DNA from: Terriglobia bacterium
Lineage (GTDB): Bacteria > Acidobacteriota > Terriglobia > UBA7540
Direction of reading: 5' to 3'
NCBI GenBank assembly: GCA_035712365.1
Contig: DASTAW010000008.1
Span: 62,001-126,000, forward strand
Length of the DNA: 64,000 nucleotides
Part shown: in pieces, positions 62,807-64,000 of the stretch
Layout: the number at the start of each line of letters is the position of its first letter
Numbering within the stretch: position 1 is the stretch's first letter
Translations under genes and position numbers: made by a program
Notes under the pieces: model-generated
Told to the model about the DNA's origin: nothing
The model's input: only the letters and a program-made list of their open reading frames with translations
Databases searched by the model: none

Positions 62807-62918
62807 CCGACCCGCCAAATCCTTTGTCGCCTGTGGCCCCTCAGGTAAGAGGCTGCCGGGCCTTTCACAGACGGTCAAAACGAGCGGGTCCAGTTGGACA
62901 AGATGTTCGTCATTTCAA

Positions 62919-62947
62919 TTGCGGGGGACGATAGTTTGTTGTATAAC
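62919..62947 (+). promoter_or_regulatory. Candidate promoter for the HdeD-like gene
   Basis: TTGCGG at 62919-62924 and TATAAC at 62942-62947, 17 bases apart. The leader would be about 25 bases and contains the AAGGAGG ribosome site. A second TATAAA lies at 62952-62957. Confidence 0.4.
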
Positions 62948-62977
62948 CAGCTATAAATACAAAAGGAGGATTCGGTC

Positions 62978-63559
62978 ATGGCCCAAGACCCTGACACACC
63001 TCTCGGTATTTTCGCTACCGCTGGTGAGGAGTTGCGCCGGAATTGGGGATGGCTTCTCGCCCTGGGTATTCTCCTGGTCATTCTGGGCATCATTGCCCTG
63101 GTGGACTCGGTTTCGGTTACAGTGATTTCGATGTTGTTTTTTGGCTGGGTGCTGTTGGTCGCCGGCATCATCGAGGCGGTGCAAGCGTTCAGACACCGCA
63201 AAGCCGGCCATTTCTTCCTGCACGCGCTCAATGCGGTGCTCTCGATCATCGTGGGCCTCATGCTGGTCCGCCACCCCCTGGCGGGCGCCCTGGCGTTTAC
63301 GTTGCTTCTGGCCGCGTACTTCACTGTAGCGGGTATTTTCCGTATTGTCGCCGCGCTGTCCGTGCGGGTTCGGGGCTGGGGATGGGCGCTCGCGGACGGC
63401 ATTATTACCCTGGTCCTCGGGATCCTGGTCTGGACGCAGTGGCCGGTCTCGGGATTGTGGATCATAGGTTTATTCATCGGCATCGATTTAATCGTCGTCG
63501 GGTGGTCTGAAGTCATGTTGGCCCTGGCTGCGCGATCTCTTCGATCGGAAACCGCTTAA
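62978..63559 (+). CDS. HdeD-family (DUF308) membrane protein
   Basis: A 193-residue protein with six hydrophobic segments arranged as three repeats of the DUF308 unit: GILLVILGIIALVDSV, ALNAVLSIIVGLMLVRHP and DGIITLVLGILVWTQWP show the repeated G-x-L-x-x-x-x-G-I pattern. HdeD is linked to acid resistance in E. coli; in other bacteria it is only a general stress-type membrane protein. AAGGAGG lies 11-12 bases before ATG. It is next to an IS110 fragment and a probable Dps gene, both to the right. Confidence 0.9.
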   Translation: MAQDPDTPLGIFATAGEELRRNWGWLLALGILLVILGIIALVDSVSVTVISMLFFGWVLLVAGIIEAVQAFRHRKAGHFFLHALNAVLSIIVGLMLVRHPLAGALAFTLLLAAYFTVAGIFRIVAALSVRVRGWGWALADGIITLVLGILVWTQWPVSGLWIIGLFIGIDLIVVGWSEVMLALAARSLRSETA

Positions 63560-63670
63560 TGGCGCCGGCAGCGCATCGATAGGGTTGCCGGTTTCGTCAA
63601 GCAAAAATCTGCTTTTCGGTGCTGGTTTTTGGTTCGCCTTGGGACGGTGGCCCGGTTCCAACACACGTCT

Positions 63671-63832
63671 CTATTCGATCCCCTCTCTCAACATGATGTA
63701 GAGACGAATGGCCAGCTTGCCCGCCATGGTGACTTTGGCAAACGCCGCGCCCTTGCGAAACGCCAGGCGGCGATAGACGCGGCGGAATCGCTCGTCGTAA
63801 AGGTTTGCGGTGCCGATCAGGTTGGCATAGAA
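63671..63832 (-). pseudogene. IS110-like transposase remnant (C-terminal 53 residues)
   Basis: On the minus strand an open frame after TAA at 63835-63833 gives a 53-residue C-terminal piece ending at TAG 63673-63671. FRRVYRRLAFRKGAAFAKV and MAGKLAIRLYIMLREG resemble the C-terminus of IS110-family transposases (RYRRL..RKG...AKVAxARKLAVRLYWMLR pattern). There is no start and the upstream part is missing, so the copy is dead. The bases 63560-63670 show nothing else. Confidence 0.6.
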
Positions 63833-63880
63833 TTACTTCATAGATAAAGAGCTTCACTTCATTACCGGGAGGCGAATATC

Positions 63881-64000
63881 ATGAAAAGCCATACCATGAA
63901 AATGAATGCGTCGAGTGCGCGGGTGAGCGCCCAGCCCCACTTCCATCAAATAGCTCCGGAAATTCAGACCTATGGAACGGTCAAGCTGCTGCCCATTGAG
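63881..64000 (+). CDS. N-terminal part of a probable Dps/ferritin-like protein (3' end outside window)
   Basis: ATG 63881 with GGGAGG 8 bases upstream opens a frame to the window edge (40 residues). The stretch APEIQTYGTVKLLPIE resembles the N-terminal segment that precedes the first helix in Dps-like DNA-protection proteins (FGT/YGT then LPIAL). Only the tail before the ferroxidase helices is present, so the call is tentative. A stress-protein role would fit next to HdeD. Confidence 0.5.
   Translation, partial: MKSHTMKMNASSARVSAQPHFHQIAPEIQTYGTVKLLPIE

Noticed and set aside
63597-63857. An 86-codon minus-strand frame at the right end
   Set aside because: A different frame over the same bases gives the IS110-like C-terminus; this frame has no family pattern and begins in the AT-rich leader of the next gene.

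Overview
The window looks like a chromosomal stretch from an uncultured Acidobacteriota-type bacterium. The reasons are two tandem VWFA-related proteins of the acidobacterial kind, TonB-dependent receptors with an N-terminal carboxypeptidase-regulatory-like domain, a complete Kdo pathway block (so a Gram-negative outer membrane), high G+C, and GC-rich palindromic repeats scattered between genes. There is no rRNA operon, CRISPR array, intact insertion sequence or prophage.

Layout. 1-5.7 kb: end of a small conserved protein, a FAD-linked oxidase, a PIG-L deacetylase/ROK pair on the minus strand, tRNA-Pro(TGG) and a membrane protein. 5.8-13.5 kb: a plus-strand branched-chain acyl-CoA operon with a split B12-dependent mutase, a DinB-like protein, a methylcrotonyl-CoA-carboxylase-like carboxyltransferase, an HMG-CoA-lyase family enzyme and a crotonase. 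The mutase active-site residues match isobutyryl-CoA mutase rather than methylmalonyl-CoA mutase. Two GxxExxY (PD-(D/E)XK-like) genes sit inside this operon, each bracketed by related repeats, plus a third repeat copy with no gene. This is the most unusual structure in the window. 13.5-18.7 kb: Rieske oxygenase, SCP2-like protein, thioesterase, two glycosyltransferases and prepilin peptidase. 18.7-21.2 kb: repeats, a 45-codon small ORF, and an ECF sigma factor, anti-sigma and zinc-ribbon operon. 21.2-26.3 kb: purQ, a PurS-PurL fusion and an amino-acid permease.

26.5-41.4 kb is a carbohydrate locus. It holds a clan GH-D alpha-galactosidase-like enzyme with a PKD domain, a Tat-exported gluconate-dehydrogenase-type pair (small subunit and GMC flavoprotein), a Tat-signal protein, a sugar isomerase, YjbQ, an amidohydrolase lacking its usual catalytic Asp, a PfkB kinase, a SIS protein and a Gfo/Idh/MocA oxidoreductase. 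A second PfkB kinase, an SDR, an XRE regulator and a cyclase-family hydrolase run the other way. A promoter and a palindromic operator candidate precede the SIS gene, the likely head of the minus-strand operon.

41.4-48.2 kb carries the Kdo supply genes kdsC, kdsD, kdsA and pyrG, interrupted by a membrane diguanylate cyclase and a cupin. 48.4-50.6 kb has the two VWFA proteins. 50.7-55.9 kb has a DUF2911 protein and the ileS-lspA-rluA-family operon. 56-62.5 kb has two divergent TonB-dependent receptors and a BadF-type sugar kinase followed by a clear intrinsic terminator. The right end holds an HdeD-like membrane protein, an IS110-like transposase remnant and the start of a probable Dps protein.

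All calls come from reading the sequence and the translations. No database search was run, so family names rest on motifs and remembered family features.
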